Origin: Chromatiales bacterium
Lineage (GTDB): Bacteria; Pseudomonadota; Gammaproteobacteria; Steroidobacterales; GCA-2729495
NCBI GenBank assembly: GCA_002729495.1
Contig: PBYE01000052.1
Span: forward strand, 1 to 60,422
DNA length: 60,422 nucleotides
Reading direction: 5' to 3'
The position numbers and the translations under genes are program-made. The notes under the pieces are model-generated. The model saw only the letters and a list, made by a program, of their open reading frames with translations. It was not told the DNA's origin and searched no databases. Positions 26,017 through 34,846 of this stretch are shown here, one piece after another (the stretch's first letter is position 1; each line of letters opens with the position of its first letter).

Positions 26017-27309
26017 TCAGGCGGCTTTGGGCGGACTGGTGGGATCAGGCGACCCGATGCGCACCAGGTTAACGATATTTTCGCTCGTTTGCAGGATCTC
26101 TACCGGATAATCGCCCAGCATTAATCCGGTTCCCTGTTCCGGGATCGTTTCCAGTTGTTCGAGAATCAGGCCGTTTAGTGTCTTGGCACCATCGGTAGGC
26201 AGATGCCAGTTCATCATTCGGTTCAGAGAGCGAATGTTGGCCCCGGCATCAACCAGGAAACCATTCGAGTCCTCATCCGGTTTGACATCAGCGTGTGACG
26301 GCGAACCGTCGCTGGCAAACTCGCCAACGATTTCTTCCAGTATGTCTTCCAGGGTTACGAGCCCCTGGATATCACCGTATTCGTCAACGACCAGGGCGGA
26401 GTGGCGGCGATTGTGCTGAAACTGGACCAACTGGCGGTGCAATGGCGTGCCTTCGGGAACGAAATAAGGATTCGCCATGATCTGACGTAGCTTCACGGCA
26501 TCAAGATTGCTCAGGTTATCGGTACCGACCAGTCGGCGCAGATCGAGTATGCCCAGGACATTGTCGATGCTGTCCTGGTAGATGGGCAACCGGGTATAAA
26601 CGCTGTCGCGAATCTGCGCGATGATGTCAGGCCAGTCGTCATCGAGGTCGATGCCGATGATTTCGTTATGCGGCACCATGACGTCATCTACAGTCATATC
26701 TTCTAGCTCCAGGATGCCCTGCAACATGCGGTGCCGTTTGCGGGGTAACAATGCGCCCGCTTCATTGACGATGACCCGAAGCTCTTCGATGGTGAGGTTT
26801 TGCGGGTTCGCCTGATCAGGGCTGACGCCTACCAGTTTCAGGAGTGCGTTTGACACCAGGCTGATTGCCCAAATCAATGGGAATGCAAGTTTCTGTAGCG
26901 GGTAATAAATGTAACTCGCCGGAAACGCCAGTCGTTCAGGCTGAATAGCGGCGAGCGTCTTTGGCATTACCTCGGCAAAAATCAGCACGACCAGGGTAAA
27001 CACAACCGTCGCCGCTGCTGATACCCATGCTGAGGGGCCGAATATCTTCAGAGCAATCGCACCGGCAATTACCGCTGCGGTGAAATTGACAAGATTATTG
27101 CCAAACAGAATTAGTGTTATTAAGCGATCCGGGCGTTTTAGAAGTTGCTCAGCGAGGCACGCGCCGCGGTGTCCCGACCGCGCTTTGTGCCTTAAGCGGT
27201 AGCGGTTGAGAGCGACCAGGGCTGTTTCAGTGCCCGAGAAAAAAGCCGATAAAGTTAGAAGTAAAAATAGGGATCCGATTAGAAACCCAAGGGGGACATC
27301 GTCACTCAA
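26017..27309 (-). CDS. CorC/HlyC (CNNM-type) membrane protein, YfjD-like
   Basis: A 430-residue protein with an N-terminal DUF21/CNNM membrane domain (about 1-195, four helices; LSAFFSGTETALVALNRYRL, FGNNLVNFTAAVIAGAIAL, IFAEVMPKTLAA), a CBS pair (about 205-330; MTVDDVMVPHNEIIGIDLDD, LVVDEYGDIQGLVTLEDILE) and a C-terminal CorC_HlyC domain. The family is tied to magnesium/cobalt efflux or resistance. It lies divergently next to ffh, a neighbourhood shared with Escherichia coli yfjD; the ypjD gene usually found beside them is absent here. Confidence 0.92.
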   Translation of the reverse strand: MSDDVPLGFLIGSLFLLLTLSAFFSGTETALVALNRYRLRHKARSGHRGACLAEQLLKRPDRLITLILFGNNLVNFTAAVIAGAIALKIFGPSAWVSAAATVVFTLVVLIFAEVMPKTLAAIQPERLAFPASYIYYPLQKLAFPLIWAISLVSNALLKLVGVSPDQANPQNLTIEELRVIVNEAGALLPRKRHRMLQGILELEDMTVDDVMVPHNEIIGIDLDDDWPDIIAQIRDSVYTRLPIYQDSIDNVLGILDLRRLVGTDNLSNLDAVKLRQIMANPYFVPEGTPLHRQLVQFQHNRRHSALVVDEYGDIQGLVTLEDILEEIVGEFASDGSPSHADVKPDEDSNGFLVDAGANIRSLNRMMNWHLPTDGAKTLNGLILEQLETIPEQGTGLMLGDYPVEILQTSENIVNLVRIGSPDPTSPPKAA

Positions 27310-27492
27310 GAGAGCGCTGCTCCTATATGACCGTACACAGCCCCATGGTGGCTAACCGGGCCTCGGTCTGTCAAGGATGCAGTTCGCGGGTTGAAATGGC
27401 GCGGTGGCGGGCCTTTCGTAAACCGGGACAGCGGTTACAATGCCGTGGCCGAAAGGAAGGGCTGGCATGGAATTATTGTACGAGGGTTATTG

Positions 27493-28845
27493 ATGTTTGC
27501 GGGTTTGAGCTCACGACTGAGACAGGTATCGGAGAAGCTCCGTGGGCGCGGACGACTCTCCGAAGACAATGTTACGGATGCTGTACGTGATGTGCGCATG
27601 GCATTGCTCGAGGCGGACGTTGCCCTGCCTGTTGTAAAAAGTTTTGTCGCCCGGGTTCGTGAACGCGCTGTCGGCACCGAAGTTACCCGCAGCCTGAGTC
27701 CCGGCCAGGTATTTATAAAGATACTGAACCAGGAATTGACACGTACGCTGGGTGGCGACATGGCGGAGCTCGAGTTACGTCAGCAACCTCCCGCCGTTAT
27801 CCTGCTTGCCGGTCTGCAGGGTGCCGGTAAAACGACTACCGCCGCCAAACTTGCCGCGTACCTCAAGGGCAAACCGAACAAACGATCGATGCTTGTCAGC
27901 CTGGATACGCGACGCCCCGCTGCGATGTTGCAGTTACAGCAACTTGCCGAGCGTGTTGATGCGCCTTTCGTATCCTTTGAAGAAGGCGACAAACCGGTTG
28001 ATATCGCCCTCGCGGCAATGGACGCAGCCCGCAAGAGCCTGATCGATGTGCTGATCCTGGATACCGCGGGGCGTACTCAACTGGAAGCGGAATTGCTGGA
28101 TGAACTGCGGCATATTCATGCAGCGACAAAGCCTGTGGAAACCCTGTTCGTCGTCGACAGTATGGCAGGTCAGGACGCCGTCAATGCCGCGCAGGCATTC
28201 GGTGAGGCGCTCGACCTGACCGGTGTAATTCTGACGAAGACAGACGGCGACACCCGTGGGGGAGCCGCGTTGTCGGTCAAGACCGTTACCGGTAAGCCGA
28301 TCAAGTTCGTTGGTACAGGTGAAGATATCGAAGCACTCGAGGTGTTCCATCCGGAGCGAATGGCGGGGCGCATTCTTGGGATGGGTGACGTTCTGAGCCT
28401 GGTCGAGGAAGTGGAGCAGAAAGTTGACCATGAGAAAGCGGAAAAACTTGTGGGTAAGCTTAAAAAGGGCAGGGGCTTTGACCTGAGTGATATGCGTGAC
28501 CAGCTGGCCCAGATGCTTGAAATGGGCAATATGCAGGGCTTGCTGGAGAAGCTGCCCCTGCCGGACAACGTGAATGCCGATGCGCTGGCAAAGGGCATCG
28601 ATACCCAGGTGCTCCGCCGCCAGGTTGCCATTATCAATTCAATGACCCCCGGCGAACGTCGTTTCCCCAAGACGATTAATGGTTCGCGCAAGAAGCGCAT
28701 CGCGAAAGGCGCCGGGCTGCAGATTCAGGACGTGAACCGCCTTATCAAGCAGCATACGCAGATGCAGAAAACCATGAAGAAGATGGGCAAGGGCGGTATG
28801 CAGAAGATGCTCGGCGGTGGCGGGGGGGTCCCCCCACCCCGCTGA
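27493..28845 (+). CDS. ffh: Signal recognition particle protein Ffh
   Basis: An SRP54 GTPase that, with 4.5S RNA, targets nascent membrane proteins to FtsY. The N domain begins MFAGLSSRLRQVSEKLRG; G motifs are GLQGAGKTTTAAKLA (near residue 110), DTRRPAA, DTAGRTQ, TKTDGDTRGGAAL and GTGEDIEALEVF; the M domain (about 295-450) holds the RNA-binding helices (MTPGERRFPKTINGSRKKRIAKGAG). GAGGG lies eight bases before the chosen start; frames open further upstream add non-homologous residues. The end is odd: a G7-T-C6 tract (28822-28835) is followed by an early stop, whereas the -1 frame stays open for 33 more basic residues to 28931. Confidence 0.95.
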   Translation: MFAGLSSRLRQVSEKLRGRGRLSEDNVTDAVRDVRMALLEADVALPVVKSFVARVRERAVGTEVTRSLSPGQVFIKILNQELTRTLGGDMAELELRQQPPAVILLAGLQGAGKTTTAAKLAAYLKGKPNKRSMLVSLDTRRPAAMLQLQQLAERVDAPFVSFEEGDKPVDIALAAMDAARKSLIDVLILDTAGRTQLEAELLDELRHIHAATKPVETLFVVDSMAGQDAVNAAQAFGEALDLTGVILTKTDGDTRGGAALSVKTVTGKPIKFVGTGEDIEALEVFHPERMAGRILGMGDVLSLVEEVEQKVDHEKAEKLVGKLKKGRGFDLSDMRDQLAQMLEMGNMQGLLEKLPLPDNVNADALAKGIDTQVLRRQVAIINSMTPGERRFPKTINGSRKKRIAKGAGLQIQDVNRLIKQHTQMQKTMKKMGKGGMQKMLGGGGGVPPPR

Positions 28846-28945
28846 CCCGCAGATCCGGGGCCACCAAACCGGCCCCCGTTGCCCGGAAACCCGGCTTGAA
28901 GGCGAAAAAGGCCGGAATTCTTTATAAATAAAGGCCTCCAGCGGG

Positions 28946-28973
28946 TTCACATCCGGGAGATTTCCAGTAAAAT
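28946..28973 (+). promoter_or_regulatory. Probable sigma-70 promoter of the rpsP operon
   Basis: A -35 TTCACA (28946-28951) and -10 TAAAAT (28968-28973) with a 16-base spacer, each matching five of six consensus bases. It lies just after the ffh region and about 90 bases before rpsP, and a hairpin with a T run follows in the expected leader. Confidence 0.6.
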
Positions 28974-28988
28974 TGCGCGCTCACAGGA

Positions 28989-29018
28989 TCGGCGGAGCAT
29001 AGGTTCCGCCGAGTTTTT
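28989..29018 (+). terminator. Intrinsic terminator or leader attenuator before rpsP
   Basis: An 8-bp stem (TCGGCGGA / TCCGCCGA) with an eight-base loop, followed after one G by T6. It may end ffh transcripts; because a good promoter lies upstream of it, transcripts for rpsP would also cross it, which would make it an attenuator of the ribosomal operon. Confidence 0.7.
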
Positions 29019-29062
29019 TATTGTCTATTAATTGTATTTACCAGGCTTAGGAGCAGGAACAG

Positions 29063-29347
29063 ATGGTTACCATCCGTTTATCACGGGGCGGAGCCAAGAA
29101 GCGGCCGTTCTATCACATCGTTGTGACGGACCAGAGAAACCGCCGCGATGGCCGCTACATCGAGCGACTGGGATATTTCAATCCGGTTGCTGTCGATGGC
29201 AAAGACCAGATTCGGATTGATATTCCGCGTGTTGATTACTGGATCGGGCAGGGTGCGCAGCCTTCCGATCGTGTCAGTACTTTACTCAAGGGTTACAGAA
29301 AAGAGCAGGGTGGTGAAGCGCCCCCGGCTGCCGCGACTGACGCCTGA
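29063..29347 (+). CDS. rpsP: 30S ribosomal protein S16
   Basis: A 94-residue protein with the full S16 pattern: [34 protein letters not shown] and a C-terminal [16 protein letters not shown], then a short alanine-rich tail. It is an assembly protein of the 30S body. A GGAGCAGGAACAG segment lies upstream of the ATG. It is first in the rpsP-rimM-trmD-rplS operon, the standard gammaproteobacterial order. Confidence 0.98.
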   Translation: MVTIRLSRGGAKKRPFYHIVVTDQRNRRDGRYIERLGYFNPVAVDGKDQIRIDIPRVDYWIGQGAQPSDRVSTLLKGYRKEQGGEAPPAAATDA

Positions 29348-29374
29348 TATTGAGCGCAGGCGGGACCATGCAAA

Positions 29375-29893
29375 ATGGAGCAGAACAAGTCGGCGGTGCT
29401 GGTAGGTAAAATTGCCGGGGCGCATGGCGTTCAGGGCTGGCTTAAAGTCAGTTCTTTTACGGAACCGCCCGAAAACATATTTGGCTACAAGCCATGGCAA
29501 TTGCGAGGTCAGGATTCCACACACAAGGTGGAGTTGCTGGCGGGCAAGCCGCACGGTAAAGGATTGATTGTTCAGTTGGACGGTGTTGATGACCGCGACA
29601 AAGCGGATCAGCTTAAAGGCATGGAGATTGTGGTGGAACGCAGTCAGTTGCCTGAACCGGGCGAAGGACATTACTACTGGACAGACCTTGAGGGCCTGCA
29701 GGTAGAAACGGGTGACGGTACGCAACTAGGCTATGTCGATCACCTGATTGAAGCGGGCGCGGCAGATGTGATGGTGGTAACGGGTAGCAAACGGCATCTC
29801 ATCCCGTTTGTAATAGACGATACCGTGCTAGATGTTGACCTTGCGGCTGGCTGTATCCGGGTGAACTGGGACGTCAGCAGGCAGGACGATTGA
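29375..29893 (+). CDS. rimM: Ribosome maturation factor RimM
   Basis: A 172-residue 30S assembly factor that binds S19 and aids maturation of the 16S 3' domain. The N-terminal RimM beta-barrel (VLVGKIAGAHGVQGWLKV, SFTEPPENIF) is followed by a PRC-barrel domain with the family signature YYWTDLEGLQVETGDG and LIPFVIDDTVLDVDL. It lies 27 bases after rpsP and 16 before trmD. Confidence 0.96.
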   Translation: MEQNKSAVLVGKIAGAHGVQGWLKVSSFTEPPENIFGYKPWQLRGQDSTHKVELLAGKPHGKGLIVQLDGVDDRDKADQLKGMEIVVERSQLPEPGEGHYYWTDLEGLQVETGDGTQLGYVDHLIEAGAADVMVVTGSKRHLIPFVIDDTVLDVDLAAGCIRVNWDVSRQDD

Positions 29894-29909
29894 GCGCGGG
29901 ACGGGCTGG

Positions 29910-30674
29910 ATGAAAATTCACATCATCAGCCTGTTTCCGGAACTGATCCGGGATGCCTCACGCTACGGTGTGGGTGGCCGGGCGCTCGAAAAAGGATTGG
30001 TGAGCCTGGAGTGCACGTCGCCACGGGATTATGCGACGGACGCATACCAGACGGTGGATGACCGTCCCTATGGCGGCGGCCCGGGTATGGTGCTCAAGGT
30101 AGAGCCCATGACGGAAGCCATAGAGGCTGCGAGGGACGGGTTGCCTGCGGGAAGCCGGGTTGTTTTTCTGAGTCCGCAGGGCAGGATATTCAACCAGGAT
30201 GTGGCTCGTGAAATGGCGGACCTGCCCGGATTTATGCTGGTGGCCGGGCGCTATGAAGGGTTTGACGAGCGATTGATTGAGCGCCAGGCTGACGATGAAC
30301 TTTCGCTGGGTGATTTTGTAGTTAGCGGCGGTGAAACGGCAGCACTGGTTGTTGTGGATGCGGTTGTTCGGTTGTTGCCCGGCGTGTTGGGCGATGCTGA
30401 ATCGGCAGCCCAGGATTCGTTTTCGGATCAGCTGCTGGATTATCCGCATTACACGCGGCCAGAAGTTGTGGACGGTATGGAAGTACCAAGTGTACTTGTG
30501 CAAGGCAACCATGAAGCGATTCGCCGGTGGCGATTGAAACAAGCCCTCGGCAGAACATGGTCAAGAAGGCCGGAGTTGTTGGAACAACGGCAGCTGACCA
30601 AGGATGAACAGATACTATTGCAGGAGTATGTCGCTGAGTTTAAGGCTCAGGCTGACGAGGCGGATACCCAGTAA
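29910..30674 (+). CDS. trmD: tRNA (guanine37-N1)-methyltransferase TrmD
   Basis: A SPOUT methyltransferase that makes m1G37 next to the anticodon and so prevents +1 frameshifting. The N-terminal knot domain contains [47 protein letters not shown] and [18 protein letters not shown] (SAM-binding knot); the C-terminal domain contributes [13 protein letters not shown] and [10 protein letters not shown] for tRNA binding. At 254 residues it is full length. It lies third in the rpsP operon. Confidence 0.97.
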   Translation: MKIHIISLFPELIRDASRYGVGGRALEKGLVSLECTSPRDYATDAYQTVDDRPYGGGPGMVLKVEPMTEAIEAARDGLPAGSRVVFLSPQGRIFNQDVAREMADLPGFMLVAGRYEGFDERLIERQADDELSLGDFVVSGGETAALVVVDAVVRLLPGVLGDAESAAQDSFSDQLLDYPHYTRPEVVDGMEVPSVLVQGNHEAIRRWRLKQALGRTWSRRPELLEQRQLTKDEQILLQEYVAEFKAQADEADTQ

Positions 30675-30721
30675 CAGGCGTGTCGAACAGGGTTCGGCAC
30701 TCAACAACAGGTGACAGGAAA

Positions 30722-31066
30722 ATGAGCAAGATCATTGAAGAACTTGAGCAGGCACAGATGCAGCGTGAAGTACCGGAGTTTGGTCCGGGCGACACTGTGG
30801 TCGTTCAGGTGCGGGTTCGTGAAGGCAGCCGCGAGCGCTTACAGGCGTACGAAGGCGTGGTAATTGCCAAGCGTAATCGTGGTTTGAACTCTGCATTCAC
30901 GGTGAGAAAGATTTCTCATGGTGAAGGTGTCGAGCGCGTATTTCAAACATATAGTCCGGCTGTTGCAAGCGTCGAAGTAAAGCGTCGTGGCGATGTCAGG
31001 CGTGCCAAGCTTTACTATTTGCGTGACCGCAGTGGCAAATCCGCCCGTATCCGCGAGAAAATCTGA
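30722..31066 (+). CDS. rplS: 50S ribosomal protein L19
   Basis: A 114-residue L19, at the 30S-50S interface. Its signatures include [56 protein letters not shown] and [21 protein letters not shown] 30722 with ACAGGA upstream matches the normal N-terminus [10 protein letters not shown]; an earlier ATG at 30680 would add 14 non-homologous residues. No terminator is seen between it and the TatT gene. Confidence 0.97.
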   Translation: MSKIIEELEQAQMQREVPEFGPGDTVVVQVRVREGSRERLQAYEGVVIAKRNRGLNSAFTVRKISHGEGVERVFQTYSPAVASVEVKRRGDVRRAKLYYLRDRSGKSARIREKI

Positions 31067-31139
31067 CTCGGGTTGGCGGGGCGGTATCGTCGTGATGGCC
31101 ACCTGTCAGGCATACCACACATATTATAAGAGCCGGCTA

Positions 31140-31985
31140 ATGTCGGCACTTGGCGTTGCTTTCGCCGGGGTTATTCTGGCGAGCTGCGGGTCCGTGGTGT
31201 CCAGTGTCTCCGGTGATTTTTCTGACAGCCTTTCGTCGGCGATGCTTAACCAGGAAGACCCGGCGTTGGTGCGGGAAGCGCTGCCAGCCTACATGCTGTT
31301 GCTGGACAGCCTGATCGATTCCTATCCGGACGATGTTGATACCTTGTCGGCAGGTGCCAAGCTTTATGCGGTCTATGGTGCGGCCCTTGTTAACGAACCG
31401 GGCCGTGCGGCCGTTCTGACAAACAGGGCGCGTGAATACGGGGAACGGGCGTTGTGTTCCGCCGAGGAAGACGCCTGCGATCTTTCTGGCCTCGATTTCG
31501 ACAGTTATCTCGAAGTGATTCGTTCCATCGACGAGGATGATGTCGAGGCGCTCTATAGTTACAGTCTCGCGAGTCTCGCCTGGATCCGTGCCAACTCTGA
31601 TAACTATGGTGCCCTGGCCGGGTTGCCAAAAGTCGAAGTATCGCTGGAACACATCATGAGCTTAATGCCCGGGGAGCTGGCAGCCAGCACATGCATGTAC
31701 CTCGGCATTCTTAATACCCTGCGGCCGGCGGCACTTGGGGGCGAACCCGAAGTCGGACGTTTATGGTTTGAGCGCGGTATCTCACTCTCTCAGGGACATG
31801 ATCTGAGCATCAAGGTTGAGTATGCACGCGGATATGGACGCCTGTTGTATAACCGGGAACTGCATGATCGTTTGTTGAACGAAGTGATGGCAGCCGATGT
31901 CAAACAATCCGACCTGACGCTTTTCAATATGCTGGCCAAGGAACAAGCGACCAAGCTGCTGGAATCCGCAGATGAATATTTTTAG
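31140..31985 (+). CDS. TRAP transporter TatT-type lipoprotein
   Basis: A 281-residue lipoprotein of the TatT (TRAP-associated) family, which forms TPR-like helical oligomers that dock onto the substrate-binding protein. The lipobox is LASC (C16) after a short leader from ATG 31140; in-frame starts at 31095 and 30987 are possible but run into rplS. The body is all-helical with repeated units such as AREYGERALCSAEEDACDLS and EVGRLWFERGISLSQGHDL. The next genes encode DctP, DctQ and DctM, the layout known for TatT-type TRAP systems. It starts 73 bases after rplS, so read-through from the ribosomal operon is possible. Confidence 0.85.
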   Translation: MSALGVAFAGVILASCGSVVSSVSGDFSDSLSSAMLNQEDPALVREALPAYMLLLDSLIDSYPDDVDTLSAGAKLYAVYGAALVNEPGRAAVLTNRAREYGERALCSAEEDACDLSGLDFDSYLEVIRSIDEDDVEALYSYSLASLAWIRANSDNYGALAGLPKVEVSLEHIMSLMPGELAASTCMYLGILNTLRPAALGGEPEVGRLWFERGISLSQGHDLSIKVEYARGYGRLLYNRELHDRLLNEVMAADVKQSDLTLFNMLAKEQATKLLESADEYF

Positions 31986-32008
31986 TCAAAATAATAGAAC
32001 CAGGAAAA

Positions 32009-33055
32009 ATGCGTAAGTACCAATTGTTTATCCTGCTGGCCCTGACCGGAATAGTTTTAACAGGACCTGCAAGCGCTGCAGTGTTGAAGCTCGCTACGAT
32101 TGCACCAGAGGGATCTGAGTGGATGACGGAGCATCGCCGGGCCGCAACCCTGATTAAGGAACGCTCGGAGGGCCGCGTTGTGCTGAAGTTTTATGGCGGC
32201 GGCGTAATGGGTAACGACAAGAAAGTCCTGCGCAAGATTCGCATAGGGCAGCTACAAGGCGCCGCGTTCAGTACCAGCGGTCTGATTGAGCGCTACCCGG
32301 ACATTGTTTTGTACGGGATGCCTTTTGTATTCCGGTCCCAGGAGGAAGTCGACTATGTGCGCCGTGAGTTCGACTCCGTATTACTGACTGGCCTGCGGGA
32401 GGCCGGGTTTATTTCGTTCGGATTCGCCGGGGGCGGCTTTGCCAACTTCATGAGCAGCCAGCCGGTGAAAACGCATGAGAACCTCAAGGGTAAAAAGATC
32501 TGGATACCGGCCGGCGATGCCAACAGTTTTGCTGCGATGGAGAAAATGAATCTGTCTCCGGTAGTACTGCCTTTATCGGATGTGCTCACTGGCCTGCAGA
32601 CGGGTTTGCTGGATGTGATCGTTACGCCACCCTCGGCTGCGTTGCTGCTGCAGTGGTATACCAAGGTGAAATATATTTCGCGGTTGCCGGTTGCGTATAC
32701 GATGGGGCTGATGGCGCTGGATGAGCGTGCCTTTGGGCGACTGAGCGAGACGGATCAGGGTATCGTCGCGGAAGTACTGACAGAAACCTATTTGCGCCTG
32801 GACCAGATTAACCGGACTGACAACCGGGAGGCCCGGGACGCATTGCTTGCGAATGGCCTGGAAATTGTCGAGGTAAGCCAGGACGACGTGCCTTACTGGC
32901 GCTCGGTTGCAGACGAGGTTAATTCACATATCTGGCACGAGCGGGCTGTTAATCCGCAGTTGTACGACCGTTTGATGGAGTCTCTGAAGGTGTATCGCGA
33001 GGACGAGGACGAGGACGAGGCCGAGCTTGAGCCGGTTGTGGATGCGGGCATGTGA
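32009..33055 (+). CDS. dctP: TRAP transporter substrate-binding protein (DctP family)
   Basis: A 348-residue periplasmic binding protein. The signal peptide (MRKYQLFILLALTGIV...SAA) is followed by the DctP fold: LKLATIAPEGSEWM, GGGVMGNDKKVLRKIRIGQL, PFVFRSQEEVDYVR, the conserved segment LKGKKIWIPAGD (binding arginine replaced in the usual RV/IPG pattern), DVLTGLQTGLLDVIVTPPS. The C-terminus ends in an acidic EDEDEDEAELEP stretch absent from typical DctP. AGGAA precedes the ATG. The substrate is probably an organic acid or hydrophobic ligand; TatT association leaves it open. Confidence 0.92.
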   Translation: MRKYQLFILLALTGIVLTGPASAAVLKLATIAPEGSEWMTEHRRAATLIKERSEGRVVLKFYGGGVMGNDKKVLRKIRIGQLQGAAFSTSGLIERYPDIVLYGMPFVFRSQEEVDYVRREFDSVLLTGLREAGFISFGFAGGGFANFMSSQPVKTHENLKGKKIWIPAGDANSFAAMEKMNLSPVVLPLSDVLTGLQTGLLDVIVTPPSAALLLQWYTKVKYISRLPVAYTMGLMALDERAFGRLSETDQGIVAEVLTETYLRLDQINRTDNREARDALLANGLEIVEVSQDDVPYWRSVADEVNSHIWHERAVNPQLYDRLMESLKVYREDEDEDEAELEPVVDAGM

Positions 33056-33570
33056 CACCGGCCAAAGATGCAACACCCTGGCTGCAAGTAGCAAGTAAGC
33101 TCGGGCGGTTGCTTGAGAACCTGCTGTTAAGTGTCCTGCTGCTCGGTATGATCGGACTCGCATCGACGCAAATACTGCTACGTTGGAGCGGTTCCGGGAG
33201 CCTTGCCTGGGGCGACGAAGCAGTGCGTCTGGCGGTACTCTGGATCGCAATGATCGCAGGGATAGCATCTGCTCGTGAAGATCGGCATATCTCCATCGCA
33301 GTTTTGCCCCGGTTCCTGTCGGCAAAGGGCAGGGCAGTTGCCGCTGTAGTTGTTGACCTTTTTACAGTCATGGTTTGCCTGACGTTGGCCTGGTACGGCT
33401 ACAAAATGGTCGCGCTAGCGTACGAATTCAAGGATCTGCTGCTCGACGGACTACCTGCATGGCCCTTTCAGGCCGTAATTCCGGTTGCATTTCTGGTAAT
33501 CGCCTACCGTTACCTGGTCTGGACGGCACGGCGTCTGCGCACACTCATTAGCGGCGGGAAAAGCGGCTGA
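33052..33570 (+). CDS. dctQ: TRAP transporter small permease (DctQ)
   Basis: A 172-residue membrane protein with four helices typical of DctQ: LLLSVLLLGMIGLASTQILL, WGDEAVRLAVLWIAMIAGIA, SAREDRHISIAV, and VVVDLFTVMVCLTLAWYGYK, then PFQAVIPVAFLVIAYRYL. The start is GTG overlapping the dctP stop by four bases, and its stop shares one base with dctM. It joins with DctM to form the membrane unit of the sodium-driven transporter. Confidence 0.92.
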   Translation: MTPAKDATPWLQVASKLGRLLENLLLSVLLLGMIGLASTQILLRWSGSGSLAWGDEAVRLAVLWIAMIAGIASAREDRHISIAVLPRFLSAKGRAVAAVVVDLFTVMVCLTLAWYGYKMVALAYEFKDLLLDGLPAWPFQAVIPVAFLVIAYRYLVWTARRLRTLISGGKSG

Positions 33571-34826
33571 TGTTGCTCGGTATTGTTCTCATCGTGCTTG
33601 CGCTCTTGGGCGCGCCACTTTTCGCTATCATCGCGGCGGGCGCCCTGGTCAGCTTTATTGCCCAGGACCCGGCGCAGGGCGTTGTGGTGCTGATTGAAAT
33701 ATTCAGCATCGCCGAGATGCCGATACTGCTGGCGATCCCGTTATTCACGTTTGCCGGCTACATACTGAGTGAAAGCCAGGCACCGGATCGCTTGGTGCGC
33801 CTGACGCGCGCCGTACTCGGGTGGATGCCCGGCGGGCTTGCGATTGTTTGTATAGGGGCGAGCGCCTTTTTTACAGCATTTACAGGTGCCTCCGGAGTCA
33901 CGATTATCGCGCTTGGCGCGATTCTTTATCCGGCTCTTGCGCAATCGGGCTATCACGAAAAATTCAATCTTGGCCTGGTTACTGCCGGCGGAAGCCTGGG
34001 GCTTTTATTCGCGCCGTCGTTGCCGCTGATACTTTATGGTGTTGTCGCCGGGGTAAATATAGACAAGCTCTTCGTGGCCGGGGTACTGCCGGGTATGTTG
34101 ATGCTGGCAGCGCTATCGATTTATTCGTTGTGGGTAAATCGTCACACAAGAATACCGCTGGCTCATTTTTCCTGGAGGGAAGTTGGCAGCGCCATTGTCG
34201 ATTCGATCTGGGAATTACCGTTACCGGTTGTTGTGCTGGGGGGCATTTATTCGGGCCTGCTTGCGGTATCTGAAGCCGCCGCGGTAACCGCCGTCTACGT
34301 AGTCCTGGTCGAAGTAGTCATCCGGCGCGAGATTTCCCTGGCGAAACTGCCGGACATCATGCGCGAGTCCATGGTCCTGGTCGGAGGGATACTGCTGATC
34401 CTGGGTGCATCGCTCGCGTCAACCAATTACGTAATCGATGCGGAGATTCCCCAGCGTCTGATGGGCATCGTTAGCGATTACGTGGACGGCCGGATCAGCT
34501 TCCTGTTCCTGCTGTTACTGTTTTTGCTGGTCCTGGGGGCATTCCTGGATATATTTTCAGCCCTGGTGTTGGTGGTACCGCTGATATTGCCCGTCGCTGC
34601 TCAGTTTGGCGTGGACCCGGTGCATCTGGGTATTATCTTTCTGGCAGCGATGCAGTTGGGTTACCTGACGCCACCCGTGGGGCTGAATCTCTTCATAGCA
34701 AGCTATCGCTTCGATAAGTCGATAATACATGTTTACCTGGCGACCTTTCCGTTCCTGCTTATACTGTTCGCGGCGGTGATGGTGATAACTTTCTGGCCTG
34801 GACTGTCGCTGGTACTTTTAGACTAG
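33570..34826 (+). CDS. dctM: TRAP transporter large permease (DctM)
   Basis: A 418-residue, roughly 11-12-helix permease of the DctM family. Diagnostic segments are PLFAIIAAGALVSFIAQDP, AEMPILLAIPLFTFAGYILS, FFTAFTGASGVTIIALGAI, GGSLGLLFAPSLPLILYGVV, ILGASLASTNYVIDAEIPQ, LLGAFLDIFSALVLVVPLIL-like region and GYLTPPVGLNLFIASYRF. It catalyses sodium-coupled uptake of the ligand delivered by DctP and completes TatT-DctP-DctQ-DctM. Confidence 0.94.
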   Translation: MLLGIVLIVLALLGAPLFAIIAAGALVSFIAQDPAQGVVVLIEIFSIAEMPILLAIPLFTFAGYILSESQAPDRLVRLTRAVLGWMPGGLAIVCIGASAFFTAFTGASGVTIIALGAILYPALAQSGYHEKFNLGLVTAGGSLGLLFAPSLPLILYGVVAGVNIDKLFVAGVLPGMLMLAALSIYSLWVNRHTRIPLAHFSWREVGSAIVDSIWELPLPVVVLGGIYSGLLAVSEAAAVTAVYVVLVEVVIRREISLAKLPDIMRESMVLVGGILLILGASLASTNYVIDAEIPQRLMGIVSDYVDGRISFLFLLLLFLLVLGAFLDIFSALVLVVPLILPVAAQFGVDPVHLGIIFLAAMQLGYLTPPVGLNLFIASYRFDKSIIHVYLATFPFLLILFAAVMVITFWPGLSLVLLD

Positions 34827-34846
34827 GTGTATCGTAAAAATAGGTT

